A stretch of DNA of 64,000 bases from Edaphobacter modestus (GTDB taxonomy: Bacteria > Acidobacteriota > Terriglobia > Terriglobales > Acidobacteriaceae). The stretch is from assembly GCF_004217555.1 (NCBI RefSeq), contig NZ_SHKW01000002.1:372001-436000 (forward strand). Direction: 5' to 3'. The notes beneath the pieces are model-generated. The model had not been told where the DNA came from, made no database searches, and was given only the letters and a program-made list of their open reading frames with translations. Both the position numbers and the translations under genes were made by a program. Positions 28,201 to 35,758 of this stretch are shown piece after piece. The stretch's first letter is position 1. Each line of letters starts with the position of its first letter.

Positions 28201-29231
28201 TCTTCTTCAGTCGGGATTACCCGGCCGTTCCACTGCTGGATCGAGTATTTGCAAGTCTTCGTACAGAACCCCAACCGAAGGAGGCGCTGCGCAAATCCTT
28301 GGCGATGGAGGGAGAACTCTTCGACAAAATCATCGAGAAGCTTTGGATCCATAAGGGGGCCGTGCTGGACTTTGCGGAGAATGTCAGCCAGGGCGAGGGG
28401 CTATGGCGCGCGTCCTACATCCTGCAGGGCGAGCAGAAGCGGGCGCAGATCGATCAGATGATTCGTTTTGCGGAAAGCAATCAATGCCGCATGACGTCCC
28501 TTGTTCGTCACTTCGGCGATACGTCGGATAGTGCCAGAGCTTGTGGCGTGTGCGATTTCTGTGCTCCCGCCAAGTGCGTTGCCCAAAGATTCCGAACCGC
28601 GACGGAAGAGGAACGAACAACTCTTCATCGAGTGTTGCGCGCCTTGCAGACCGTCTCCAACAAATCGACCGGCAAGCTGCACGCCGAGCTTTGTCCCGGA
28701 GGAGAGATGAGCCGAGACAACTTCGAAGAAGTCCTTGGAGCCATGGCCCGGGCAGAACTCATCAAGTTTGCGGATGCTGTCTTCGAAAAACAAGGCAAAC
28801 AGATTCCCTACCGCACTGTCAGCCTTACTCCAGCGGGGCGATCCACCGATCAGACTACGCCGGTGCTCTTCGTTATGAAGGACGCTGGACGGCCAGTTTC
28901 CAAGCGCAAGCGCCAGAAGAAATCCAGTAAGTCTAACGCTTCTCCAAACACCACCGGTCGAACCCAATCCAGGCCGCCAAGAACAAGAACGACTGCGTCC
29001 GAGCCAGAGAAAGAGACTCGCATTGAACAGGCTTTACGTGCCTGGCGCCTGAGCGAGGCGGAGCGCAGAAACATTCCGGCATTTCGGATCTTTGGCGATC
29101 GAGCGCTGAAAGGTATCGCTACCAACTGTCCCCACAACGATGCGGAGTTACTGGCTGTGCCGGGCATTGGCATGAGTATCGTGCAAAAATATGGAGCACA
29201 TATCTATCGTCTGATTGCAGGTTCACGTTGA
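25203..29231 (+). CDS. Fused DNA topoisomerase III - RecQ helicase (1342 aa)
   Basis: One polypeptide with two enzymes. Residues about 8-640 form a type IA topoisomerase: Toprim start VLTEKPSVARDIARVLG, acidic motif CATDAGREGELIF, SVGRVQTPTLAMLVDRE, and the active-site tyrosine near 334 in LISYPRTDSRHLS. Residues about 675-1190 are RecQ: Walker A MPTGSGKSLCYQLP near 698, DEAH box IDEAHCISQWGHDFRPDYR near 795, motif VI EIGRAGRDGK, and the RQC zinc cluster CGVCDFCAPAKC near 1115. The end (about 1273-1342) is an HRDC domain. A basic linker precedes it. Start chosen at ATG 25203 with GAAGG just upstream. Topo III and RecQ cooperate in dissolving double Holliday junctions, and the fusion would fix them one to one. 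Confidence 0.93.
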   Translation: MKASESSTVAVLTEKPSVARDIARVLGADKRGEGYLQGNGYVVTWAIGHLVSLAQPHEINLQWRQWRMDLLPILPEQWPLVVYERTKDQFEVVRKILTSARVSRIVCATDAGREGELIFRYIYDAAESKKPVSRLWISSLTPDAIRKGFDNLRPGSQYDRLADAASGRSRADWLVGMNLSRAYSLFYSEELSVGRVQTPTLAMLVDRELTLRNFVSEDYIEVVATFQGRENQDKETYQGTWFRPQTGSKKGNNAQANNSRLPADGQDAKSIILRARAGEAVIESLSSETQRMQPPLLYDLTELQRHANRLFGFSAQETLDIAQALYERNKLISYPRTDSRHLSVDVAATAPGIVAAVSASYQKQLAAGTGERPLGKRFVDDSKVSDHHAIIPNAVSPEKANLTEKERKIYGLICSRFLMMWHDDHIQSVTTVITAITHEEFVDRYRTTGTVVQQLGWKVLDVGSEGRKREAKGRDEEKTPEQILPVNLAIGQPQDIANIEAKKKKTKPPKRFTEGTLLTAMQTAGQSLDEKELSEVMKETGLGTPATRAATIEVLLKRGYIVRSGKVLEATEKGIHLIEVVHPEVKSPAMTGQWEAFLKKIQLGESQLEPFLDGICQYVRSVVSKVRQTSPVQLAPPRPASTKTSDPSGLPSPKKFLNSTSLPELLQNAFGFAQFRPNQEAVCRAVTAGKDALLVMPTGSGKSLCYQLPGLARGGTTLVISPLIALMDDQVQKLKEKGLAVECIHSGRDRETSRRICSDYLGGKLQFLFIAPERLRVAGFPEMLAKRKPSLIAIDEAHCISQWGHDFRPDYRMLGQYLPGLRPAPMLALTATATPLVQNDIATQLGLTEPAHFIHGFRRENIGIELVEALPSQRSQLAREILLEGKHRPAIVYTPTRKQADALAEEWASEFAVAVYHAGLDAERRRQVQEEFMAGKLDVMVATTAFGMGIDKTNIRTVIHTALPGSLEGYYQEIGRAGRDGKASRAILMHSYGDRHTHDFFFSRDYPAVPLLDRVFASLRTEPQPKEALRKSLAMEGELFDKIIEKLWIHKGAVLDFAENVSQGEGLWRASYILQGEQKRAQIDQMIRFAESNQCRMTSLVRHFGDTSDSARACGVCDFCAPAKCVAQRFRTATEEERTTLHRVLRALQTVSNKSTGKLHAELCPGGEMSRDNFEEVLGAMARAELIKFADAVFEKQGKQIPYRTVSLTPAGRSTDQTTPVLFVMKDAGRPVSKRKRQKKSSKSNASPNTTGRTQSRPPRTRTTASEPEKETRIEQALRAWRLSEAERRNIPAFRIFGDRALKGIATNCPHNDAELLAVPGIGMSIVQKYGAHIYRLIAGSR

Positions 29232-29552
29232 CGCCGTGAGTCCCATCAAGTCGCACCCACAGCCCCGGTTCGCGTGAACACGTCCTCAACCTGTATTCCC
29301 AGCGCGGCGCCGATGTCGTTATTCCTTAACCTGTAGAAATATTCCTTTACCAGTACAAACCACAGCCTCGCGCATCCCGGGGATCTGTGCGGGGGGCGAT
29401 CAGCGATGATCGTTCCTACCGCGACAGTTGACTGACGAGAAGCCGACTTCGCATTACAAATCTGCTCTTCGGCGTCTGCAGTGGCGATGGCGTTCCATAG
29501 CAGAGTGTCGTGAACGACGCACATACCGGCGAGCCTCTCAGCTGAACGAGAC
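29232..29552. other. Intergenic stretch without a supported gene
   Basis: Convergent region between the topoisomerase-RecQ gene and the PRiA4-type gene. Frames on both strands are short and lack ribosome binding sites. No T-rich terminator hairpin was seen. Confidence 0.4.
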
Positions 29553-30116
29553 CTACTTTACAGCCAGAGACCGATTTTTCTGGAGACGTTCGTTTGGGGC
29601 ATTGACGGAGAAGACCTCCGCGTTGAAGTGAGGGCCTGCCCATTCGCGCATGTGTTCAAACTCCTCATGCGTCGGATCCAGAAGGATTTCAAGCAGATCG
29701 GCGTAGCCGCCCGCTCCGCCGCAGTCTTCTGGCGGGCAGTTCCGCGCGCCATCGAGAATTCGGGGATACTTTATATCCGACTCCGGCGGAAAAGCTGCCT
29801 CCAGTCGGACATCATGTTGCCAGTAGTCTCCGAAATCATAAACATAGAGGATCTCGGCGCCGGGCTCTGGTAACACGGTCGCGATCCGAACGCCTGTCTC
29901 GCGAACGATCTCCCCAGGGTCGTCATATGCCGGATCCGGTGTTCCGTAGCGCCGCCCGTCGACGATGTACTCGTGCAGGTGATCATTCCGCCATCCCATG
30001 GCTATCTGCAAGATGCGGTGAAGCTGCTTGAGCGTTATTTGGCTGGAGAGCTCGATGCGCCTCCAGATGGCTGGCTCGATATCCCGGAGCGACACATGCA
30101 CTCGATAGATGTCCAT
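29553..30116 (-). CDS. PRiA4-ORF3-type protein (187 aa)
   Basis: Matches the domain named after ORF3 of plasmid pRiA4b, often seen as a passenger of plasmids and transposons. Visible features are the N-terminus IYRVHVSLRDIEPAIWRRI, the helix TLKQLHRILQIAMGW followed by HLHEYIVDGRRYG, the core LYVYDFGDYWQHDVRLEA, and the Cys-containing NCPPEDCGGAGGYADLLEIL. The biochemical role of the family is not established. It is the second gene of a two-gene minus-strand unit, 14 bases behind the next protein. It lies next to other plasmid-like genes. Confidence 0.88.
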   Translation of the reverse strand: MDIYRVHVSLRDIEPAIWRRIELSSQITLKQLHRILQIAMGWRNDHLHEYIVDGRRYGTPDPAYDDPGEIVRETGVRIATVLPEPGAEILYVYDFGDYWQHDVRLEAAFPPESDIKYPRILDGARNCPPEDCGGAGGYADLLEILLDPTHEEFEHMREWAGPHFNAEVFSVNAPNERLQKNRSLAVK

Positions 30117-30130
30117 TACTTTCCTCTGCC

Positions 30131-30643
30131 TCAGTCTTCTGCTTCGAGCGAGAATCCAATTGCCGGTAGATGCTTCGGAGGAGCTTCGGTCCGCTCCTCG
30201 GCTTCTGCAGCATCGCCGAAGACTTCTTCACGAATAATCCGCTCGGTGGCCTCATTCAGATAGTCGTCGAGTGCCCGCGAGATCTCCAGATACTCGGGCC
30301 ACAGCGTCTCCTTAATGAAGGACTCGGGTGCGCGCAGGACAACCGTCGAATAACGTTGGCGCGGATAGCGGTAAGGTCTGAGCCCATATCGGCGGCAAAG
30401 GGCCAGGAAAAGCCGGCGGCCCCAGCGGTCCGGCAGGCGAAAGTTCATCTCGATGGTTCGTTCGGTATTTTCCGCAGCGCTAAGCGCCGCACGAATGCGG
30501 TTGAGCGCGGCTGCGGCATCACGCTCGCCTGTAGTCGTCGCGCCCTCGAACAGCGCTGCGATTTTACGCAGCTTCTGGCGAAGCTCCTGTTCACTGGTCA
30601 ATGTTGCAATTCTCGTCTCGTGAGGTTGATCGAAGGGGAGCAA
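30131..30643 (-). CDS. Unknown protein with DUF2786-like N-terminus (170 aa)
   Basis: The first part, LRQKLRKIAALFEGATTTGE followed by AAALNRIRAAL, resembles the helical DUF2786 repeat. The second part (MNFRLPDRWGRRLFLALCRR, YGLRPYRYPRQRYSTVVLRA) is compact and basic, with TLWPEYLEISRALDDYL after it. No catalytic motif is visible. The gene is probably co-transcribed with the PRiA4-type gene 14 bases downstream. Such pairs occur in accessory regions. Function unknown. Confidence 0.65.
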   Translation of the reverse strand: MLPFDQPHETRIATLTSEQELRQKLRKIAALFEGATTTGERDAAAALNRIRAALSAAENTERTIEMNFRLPDRWGRRLFLALCRRYGLRPYRYPRQRYSTVVLRAPESFIKETLWPEYLEISRALDDYLNEATERIIREEVFGDAAEAEERTEAPPKHLPAIGFSLEAED

Positions 30644-30989
30644 CTTGTATCAATTTGAGTTTACCCTCACACCAAGCCTCATTTCGATGCATCGCCAACT
30701 GTCATGGCTAAGAGCCAGAGGCAACCACTTCTCCGTCCGGCAATTCCAGGCTATGTGCGTGAACTCGCCGCATCATTGTGTTCCGATCGATACCGGCACT
30801 CTGCCTGGAACTGGCCCCAAGCGCACCTCCCCGAAATCCGGGACACTGGCCGACTTCCCATTACCGAATCGTTAGCAAGACTAGCCCGCTGAGGTAACTC
30901 TGCCGGCTATGGCTTATCTCAGGCGCTCAAGCTCGCACTACGCAGCGTCCTCAGGCACGGCTGAAGTCTGACCTGACGAAACCCGGGAC
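30644..30989. other. Intergenic stretch without a supported gene
   Basis: Only small frames without family similarity. It separates the PRiA4-type unit from the VOC genes, both on the minus strand. No clear terminator was seen. Confidence 0.4.
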
Positions 30990-31484
30990 CTACTTCACAG
31001 TGACGGCATTCAGCGGCTGCCATAGCTCGATTGGGTTGCCTTCTGGATCATGAATGCGTGCAAAGCGACCGTACGGATATATCGTGGGGTCCACCTTCAC
31101 CGCGATGCCCGCTGCTTCAAGCTGTCCAGCCATCTTGTCAAGATCGCCCACACGAAAGTTGATCATCCACTGCTTCGTCGCGTCGCCAAAGTAATTGGTC
31201 TTCTCGGGAAAGGGTGAAAAACTCGTCGGTCCGGCTTGCTGATTCCACACTGGATCGTTGGAGCTCTGCGGAGTTACGAAGACACCAAGGTGGTCCTGAT
31301 ACCATTGCGCCAACGCCTTGGGATCACGCGCGCGAAAGAATACGCCGCCGATACCAGTCACCCTCTCCTTCGGCAGATGGTTCGCAGCGGGCGTTTGCTC
31401 TGCGGCGGCAAAAGACCCCGGCAGTAATGCCGATCCGGCAGCGGCGGTGAGCACCCCAAGCACTTCACGGCGTTGCATTTTCAT
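30990..31484 (-). CDS. VOC-family (glyoxalase-like) protein with Tat-type signal (164 aa)
   Basis: Start at ATG 31484, 8 bases behind GGAGG. An upstream in-frame ATG (31508) would add eight residues. A twin-arginine leader MQRREVLGVLTAAAGSALLP is followed by a cleavage-like AAAEQ, so export of a folded protein is likely. The VOC fold is seen in GIGGVFFRARDPKALAQWYQ, WMINFRVGDLDKMAGQLEAA and GRFARIHDPEGNPIELWQPL. The last contains the metal-ligand glutamate. Family members include glyoxalase I, dioxygenases and drug-binding proteins, and the substrate is unknown. A broken paralogue follows upstream at 31561. Confidence 0.85.
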   Translation of the reverse strand: MKMQRREVLGVLTAAAGSALLPGSFAAAEQTPAANHLPKERVTGIGGVFFRARDPKALAQWYQDHLGVFVTPQSSNDPVWNQQAGPTSFSPFPEKTNYFGDATKQWMINFRVGDLDKMAGQLEAAGIAVKVDPTIYPYGRFARIHDPEGNPIELWQPLNAVTVK

Positions 31485-31560
31485 GACGTCCTCCATGTTT
31501 GCCCACATGTACGGTTATCTCGACCGCGACCTATGGGGACCAATCTGGGTCGGCACGGCA

Positions 31561-31927
31561 TCAGTCAATTGCGACAGGCTGCCAAAGCTCGACACGATTT
31601 CCTTCCGGATCGTTGATCCAGCCAAACTTTCCGAAGTCATAGCTTTCGCGTTTTGGATCGACGATGACACCTTCGTCTATCAGACGGTCCAGCACACCAT
31701 CCAGGTCGTCCACCTGGAGATTGATCATTGCTTTCTGTGCCGGAGGGAAGTATGCATCGTCTTGTTTGAAAAAGGCGAAGACGACCTGAGCGCGTTGCGT
31801 CGGGGCAGGAAACGCGAAAGATCCGTCGGACTTCACCAGATCGAGATGCCGCTCGTACCATTTCATACAGAGCTTTTGGATCATCCGCTCGCAAAAATAT
31901 ACCGCCAAAGCCAGTAATTGAAGCCAT
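31561..31927 (-). pseudogene. VOC-family (glyoxalase-like) gene with a 1-base frameshift
   Basis: ATG 31927, with AGGAG upstream, opens ASITGFGGIFLRADDPKALY, the normal VOC start. The frame is then lost and resumes one base off as WYERHLDLVKSDGSF, ending in GKFGWINDPEGNRVELWQP. Deleting one A from the run at 31861-31863 (minus-strand AAA) rejoins the two parts into an intact protein of about 121 residues. A homopolymer indel, real or a sequencing error, explains it. It is adjacent to and similar in sequence to the Tat-exported VOC protein, so the two are probably a tandem duplication. Confidence 0.8.
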
Positions 31928-32146
31928 GCAGTCTCCTATGAGCAACATTTCTCCAGAGCTTACGCCTCAAGAATCATTGTGTACCGGACAGTTCGAATAG
32001 CACCGATGGAATAGTAACGCAAAACGCCGATGTCGCCAGGAACGATTCTCGGTTGATGCAATGGAGCAAACCCAGCAACGCTGACACACCCGAGACGATC
32101 TGAGCCTACTCGATCTCACAGCCAGCCTCTATCTTGACAACAAATT

Positions 32147-32175
32147 GTGGATGAGACCTTCTCTGTCTCATCCAC
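32147..32175 (-). terminator. Strong hairpin just downstream of ssb
   Basis: GTGGATGAGAC (32147-32157) and GTCTCATCCAC (32165-32175) form a perfect 11-bp stem with a 7-base loop, 15 bases after the ssb stop on the minus strand. The T-run that follows is weak (AATTTGTTG), so termination is likely but not certain. Confidence 0.6.
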
Positions 32176-32189
32176 CTGAAAGCCGGCGA

Positions 32190-32750
32190 TTACTCGTCGC
32201 CGGCTCCGTCTGCTGGATCATCAGCGGCTTCGATCTTTGAAAGCCGCTTCATGCTGGTGGCGTGGATCTCAGCGATCCGGTGCTTGAACGTGGTGCCCTC
32301 AACCTCATCTTCGACCTCGCGATACCGCAAAGTGCCTTCGAGAGTGATGAGCTGCCCCTTCTGGAGCGTCTTGGCGAACTTCGAGAGATTCCTCCAGGCA
32401 AAGACGCGGTGCCATTCGGTGCGGGTTTCGTAGTCGTCTTTGTCGTTCTTCCAGCTTTCCTGGGTTGCGATGTTGAGGACGACGTACTCGCGGTTGTTCT
32501 GAGCGGTTTTGGCTTCTGCGTTCTGTCCGAGGCGGCCTGGCTCCGTTTCTTTTGGTTTGTCCGCTGTCTGCGGTACATGCTTGCCCAACGGGTGTGCCGT
32601 CGCGACCCACTCCCTCGGCGACTGGACAGAATCTGAGGAAGGGGACCCAAACTTGCTTTGGGGCAGGAGTCCGCACCTTGCAGAGGCGCGTAGCGGATTC
32701 TGGGAAGGAGAGCGTGCGTCCGAAGGGCGGGGGTGCTTTGAGCGCGGCAC
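32190..32750 (-). CDS. ssb: Single-stranded DNA-binding protein, atypical N-terminus (up to 186 aa)
   Basis: The OB-fold is clear from GRLGQNAEAKTAQNN on: EYVVLNIATQESW, then the aromatic TEWHRVFAWRNLSKFAKTLQ and KGQLITLEGTLRYRE. The acidic tail (DDPADGAGDE) is shorter than the usual DDDIPF tip. The first beta strand of SSB (normally MxNxxxLIGR) is not present. The frame instead extends about 80 codons upstream into Pro/Ser-rich sequence that looks non-native, so the 5' end has probably been rearranged. The intact start is not visible. Together with the RepB-like primase and ardC genes upstream it forms a plasmid/ICE-type block. It binds ssDNA during transfer or replication of such elements. 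Confidence 0.8.
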   Translation of the reverse strand: MPRSKHPRPSDARSPSQNPLRASARCGLLPQSKFGSPSSDSVQSPREWVATAHPLGKHVPQTADKPKETEPGRLGQNAEAKTAQNNREYVVLNIATQESWKNDKDDYETRTEWHRVFAWRNLSKFAKTLQKGQLITLEGTLRYREVEDEVEGTTFKHRIAEIHATSMKRLSKIEAADDPADGAGDE

Positions 32751-32899
32751 GCTGAACGCAGATAGAAAGGCAAACTAGAAGGGAGCCGCTCTGTTCAACG
32801 ACCTCTCTCATGGCGCGAGTAGCAAAAGCCAGCTCAGAAACTAGAAGAGTCACTCACAAGCTGGGAGGAAGAATGACAAGGCGAATCGAAGCAATGATG

Positions 32900-33763
32900 C
32901 TATCGCTCGGCCCATCTCCTCGCCTTCTCCATAGTTCTCCGGATGTAGGTAGCTCGCTTTGAAGTGCTGGGATCGCGGGATAAATAGTCGTCTTCAAGGG
33001 CACGCTCGATACGGTCCTCGGTCATGCCATTGGCATAAGCGGCGACGCAGAACGCTATGTCTGCGGCGGCGGGTCGGTCCTGGTACTTGGTGGAGGTGCG
33101 GAAACGTTCAAGAGACAGATTAGATAACCTCGGTCCCCGTTGGGGAGAAAGAGAGGCCTGCAGGCGTCTCGCCTCGCGCTCCTGTTCGCGCTCTTCATAG
33201 AGTTTCGTGATTTCCTGCACGAAGACTTCGGCCATTGGGTACTGTTCGCCGCTGTTACTTTTGAGCCGAACGAAAGGGAAGAGACCATCGGGCTTGCGGT
33301 ACTTGGGTTTGCAATTAGTGAAGCCAGGGAGCCGCTCGAACCGCCTCCAGTCCGCCGCGCTTGGATCGGCATCGTAGCGACTGGCAAGCGTCTGTGCGGC
33401 GAAAGATCCGATGAGCTTTGGAAACACAGCGGAGTGCTTCAGCCAGGCTTGGAAGTTGCCGGCACTTGTCTCAACGACGGCGCAAGGATTGAAGCCATCC
33501 GCCGCGAGTCGCGCGAGCGTGGCCTCGTTGAGGTCGTCAAGTACGGTGAAACGATGCTCACCTGAAGGACGGATATAGATATGGGAGCCGCGAACGTTGC
33601 GATACTTGAGTGGCGAAAGCCGGTCGAGCACCGCCGCGGCGGGGATGCTGTCGAGACTGGGAAGCATTCCCCGATCGCTCAGGACGCCGACATCGTAGAG
33701 CGGCGCTTCTACTGCTGTGAGCATGTTGCGAACTGTGGATTCGGTCTTGTCCATCGACGTCAC
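32900..33763 (-). CDS. RepB-like DNA primase domain protein (287 aa)
   Basis: The sequence resembles primase/replication proteins of mobilisable plasmids and ICEs: LSPLKYRNVRGSHIYIRPSG, FTVLDDLNEATLARLAADGF, CAVVETSAGNFQAWLKH and RRFERLPGFTNCKPKYRKPD. Paired acidic residues (VLDDLN) correspond to the AEP-type primase catalytic centre. The C-terminal third is helical and ends in RRTMEKARRWAER. It starts at ATG 33763 after two stacked hairpins. The likely role is primer synthesis for a mobile element. No relaxase is present in the window, so the element is incomplete. Confidence 0.78.
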   Translation of the reverse strand: MTSMDKTESTVRNMLTAVEAPLYDVGVLSDRGMLPSLDSIPAAAVLDRLSPLKYRNVRGSHIYIRPSGEHRFTVLDDLNEATLARLAADGFNPCAVVETSAGNFQAWLKHSAVFPKLIGSFAAQTLASRYDADPSAADWRRFERLPGFTNCKPKYRKPDGLFPFVRLKSNSGEQYPMAEVFVQEITKLYEEREQEREARRLQASLSPQRGPRLSNLSLERFRTSTKYQDRPAAADIAFCVAAYANGMTEDRIERALEDDYLSRDPSTSKRATYIRRTMEKARRWAER

Positions 33764-33792
33764 CCTTCAAATGTATTTCACCGTGGGAGGGG

Positions 33793-33860
33793 TGCCGGGG
33801 AAGGAACGGCCCCGGCAAAAGGGGTTTGGGCGACCCTTTCCATTAGTGGGAAGGGTCGCC
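33793..33860. repeat. Two consecutive hairpins between ardC and the primase gene
   Basis: TGCCGGGG/CCCCGGCA (33793-33817, 9-base loop) is followed by GGCGACCCTT/AAGGGTCGCC (33829-33860, 12-base loop). On the minus strand they follow the ardC stop by 27 bases and precede the primase start by 29 bases. They could attenuate transcription or be an origin-type structure. There is no clear T-run. Confidence 0.6.
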
Positions 33861-33887
33861 GCGTTTGCTCGCGGGCAGGGAGCGCGT

Positions 33888-34751
33888 CTAGGCGGGGATG
33901 ACGAGCGGGGCGGGGGACTGTTCGCCCTCGCCCTCCTCGATCTGTTTGCCTGAGTTCTCTATCAGGCTGATAATCTTTTTCGCGGCGTTGCCGATCGACT
34001 GAAGGGAAGCGGTCAGCATCTCGGCGGTTACGTCATAAGTTGCAAGATAGAAGCGGCTTTCGGAGTGGATACCGAAGTGAGCGAGGACGGCATAGGATAC
34101 GGACTCGGCCTCAAGCTCTCTCTGCTGGCGTGTGGTGCCTTCGCGGTTGGTTCGGTGCATCAATTCGTGGCCGATTTCATGGGCGATTACTCCGCAACGT
34201 GCGGGGGTGTCTAACGTCTCCTCGATCTCGATCAAACCGCCTTTGCTATAGCCTTCTGCGCTACCGGCGATGGCCTTTTAAACGAGCGTGATGTTGAGCT
34301 CGGCCGCTGCCCTCTCCAAAAGCGGGAGAAGGGTTTCGCCCCCTTCTGTGGCGTTGGTGTTCAGTTCGGGGAGTGGTTGTCCGTCCGTCTGTTCCTGAGC
34401 GAAGACCGACACGGAACGGAAACCAAAGGGCCGGGATAACTTCTCCGTGGTGCCGTCTTTCTCCTCGTCCACCTTACGAACAATGGGAGCAAGGATGCGG
34501 ATGCCGGTCTCGCCCTTCTTCACAAATCGGCCTAATGATTTCCAAGTGTTGAACCCGGCAACGCGGGTTGCCTCTGGTGCTTGCGTCCAGATGAGGAGGC
34601 AATTGCCAAACGAATATTTATAAAAGCGGCTCACGGTGGAAAGCCATGCGAGATAAGTTTCTGACTGCTTCGCGGCGTCGGTCTCGGCGCATAGTGCGGT
34701 GATAGATTCGTTGATCCTTGCGGTGAGTTCCTGTGCTTTGTCGTTGCTCAT
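33888..34751 (-). pseudogene. ardC: ArdC-type antirestriction protein, split by an in-frame TAA
   Basis: Residues 1-157 form the ssDNA-binding N-terminal domain (ETYLAWLSTVSRFYKYSFGN, CLLIWTQAPEATRVAGFNTW, FVKKGETGIRILAPI). TAA at 34278-34280 interrupts the frame. The same frame then continues AIAGSAEGYSKGGLIEIEET, with CGVIAHEIGHELMHRTNRE, the HExxH zinc peptidase motif, to 33888. The two halves together (about 288 codons) equal a normal ArdC, so a single nonsense change inactivated it. An internal ATG at 34235 could still allow the metallopeptidase half to be made. ArdC protects incoming plasmid DNA from host restriction. The neighbours, ssb and a primase gene, fit a plasmid/ICE origin. Confidence 0.85.
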
Positions 34752-35083
34752 GTTCAGTGCTCCTTGGCTTTGAATGGTTTGGCCGTGGCTGTTCTCACAG
34801 ACACGCCTTGGCCCCCGGCCATCCGGGTGTGGGTAGCAAGCGCAAGGGGAGGGGAATCACCCACCCTTGTCGGCGGAGCAGAAGGCGGAGACGCAAGGGC
34901 AAGCGCAGCGAAGGTCTGCACAAGCGCAGCGCGGAAGACTGCGGGAAACCCCTTGCACGCGCGGGGAGCGAAGCTCCTGAGCGTACTTAGCACTTGCGTT
35001 ACAAAACAGACCAAAGACATGCGTTACAGCGAAGAGAAACCCTGATGGTTCCTCAGCTTTGGTCTTACGCACGATGATGCGGT
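34752..35083. other. Upstream region of ardC, no supported gene
   Basis: Several short repeats of a CAAGCGCAGCG-like motif occur around 34840-34945, and the composition is G/A-rich. No reading frame with a plausible start was found. It should include the ardC promoter on the minus strand and the end of the IS481 fragment on the plus strand. Confidence 0.35.
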
Positions 35084-35576
35084 ATGCCCTGGAAAGAGAG
35101 TCGGATCGTGGATCAACGCCTGCAGTTCCTTTCGAGTTACCAAAAGAAGGAGATGTCTCTATCGGATCTTTGCCGTGAGTTTGGGGTGTCACGGCCAACG
35201 GGGCTATCGTTGGATCAACGGCTACAAGGAAGTTGGTCCGGAGGGGCTTCTGGACAGGAGCCGTAAGCCAGACGGGTGACTCTCACGCAACTTCAGAGAA
35301 CGCGATCCTAGCGCTTCGGAGCAAGCAACCGAGTTGGGGAGCACGGAAGCTAAAGGCACGCTTGGAGAAGGTTCAACCTCGTGTGAACTGGCCGGCAGCA
35401 AGCACCTTCGGCAACATCCGCACAGGGCCGGCCTAACTAATCCCAGGCAGAAGAAGCGCAGGACGACTCCTTGCTTGGAGCCCTTCTCTGAGGTCAACGC
35501 ACCAAATCAGCTTTGGTGCATGGATTTCAAGGGCTACTTGGGGTTTGAGGCGCAGTGGAACGGAAAACCGGGTTAA
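35084..35576 (+). pseudogene. IS481-family transposase remnant
   Basis: The start MPWKESRIVDQRLQFLSSYQ and the helix-turn-helix segment SLSDLCREFGVSRPTG are typical of IS481 transposases. After that the frame shifts several times: RSRKPD, then ALRSKQPSWGARKLKARLEK, then LTNPRQKKRRTTPCLEPFSE and NQLWCMDFKGYL with the first catalytic aspartate. The rest of the DDE domain is absent. Only about 160 of roughly 380 codons remain, so it is dead. Confidence 0.85.
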
Positions 35577-35758
35577 GGTCTGTATGTTGCGCAATTACTG
35601 CAGTTTGCAGCAGTCCAGTAATTCCGGGGAGGATCGTGCCACGCTGGATTATTTCCTAAGCTTCGCATTAGCCACTTCCGTCAGTCGCCAAACGTGGTCT
35701 TCCTCTTTACCAATGAAGATACGCAACCCTGCATCCTCGCGGCGAGTCGCGCCACACC

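Noticed and set aside
34840-34950. Clustered CAAGCGCAGCG-like repeats as a possible CRISPR or iteron array
   Set aside because: Spacing is irregular, copies are short and degenerate, and there are no spacers of uniform length.
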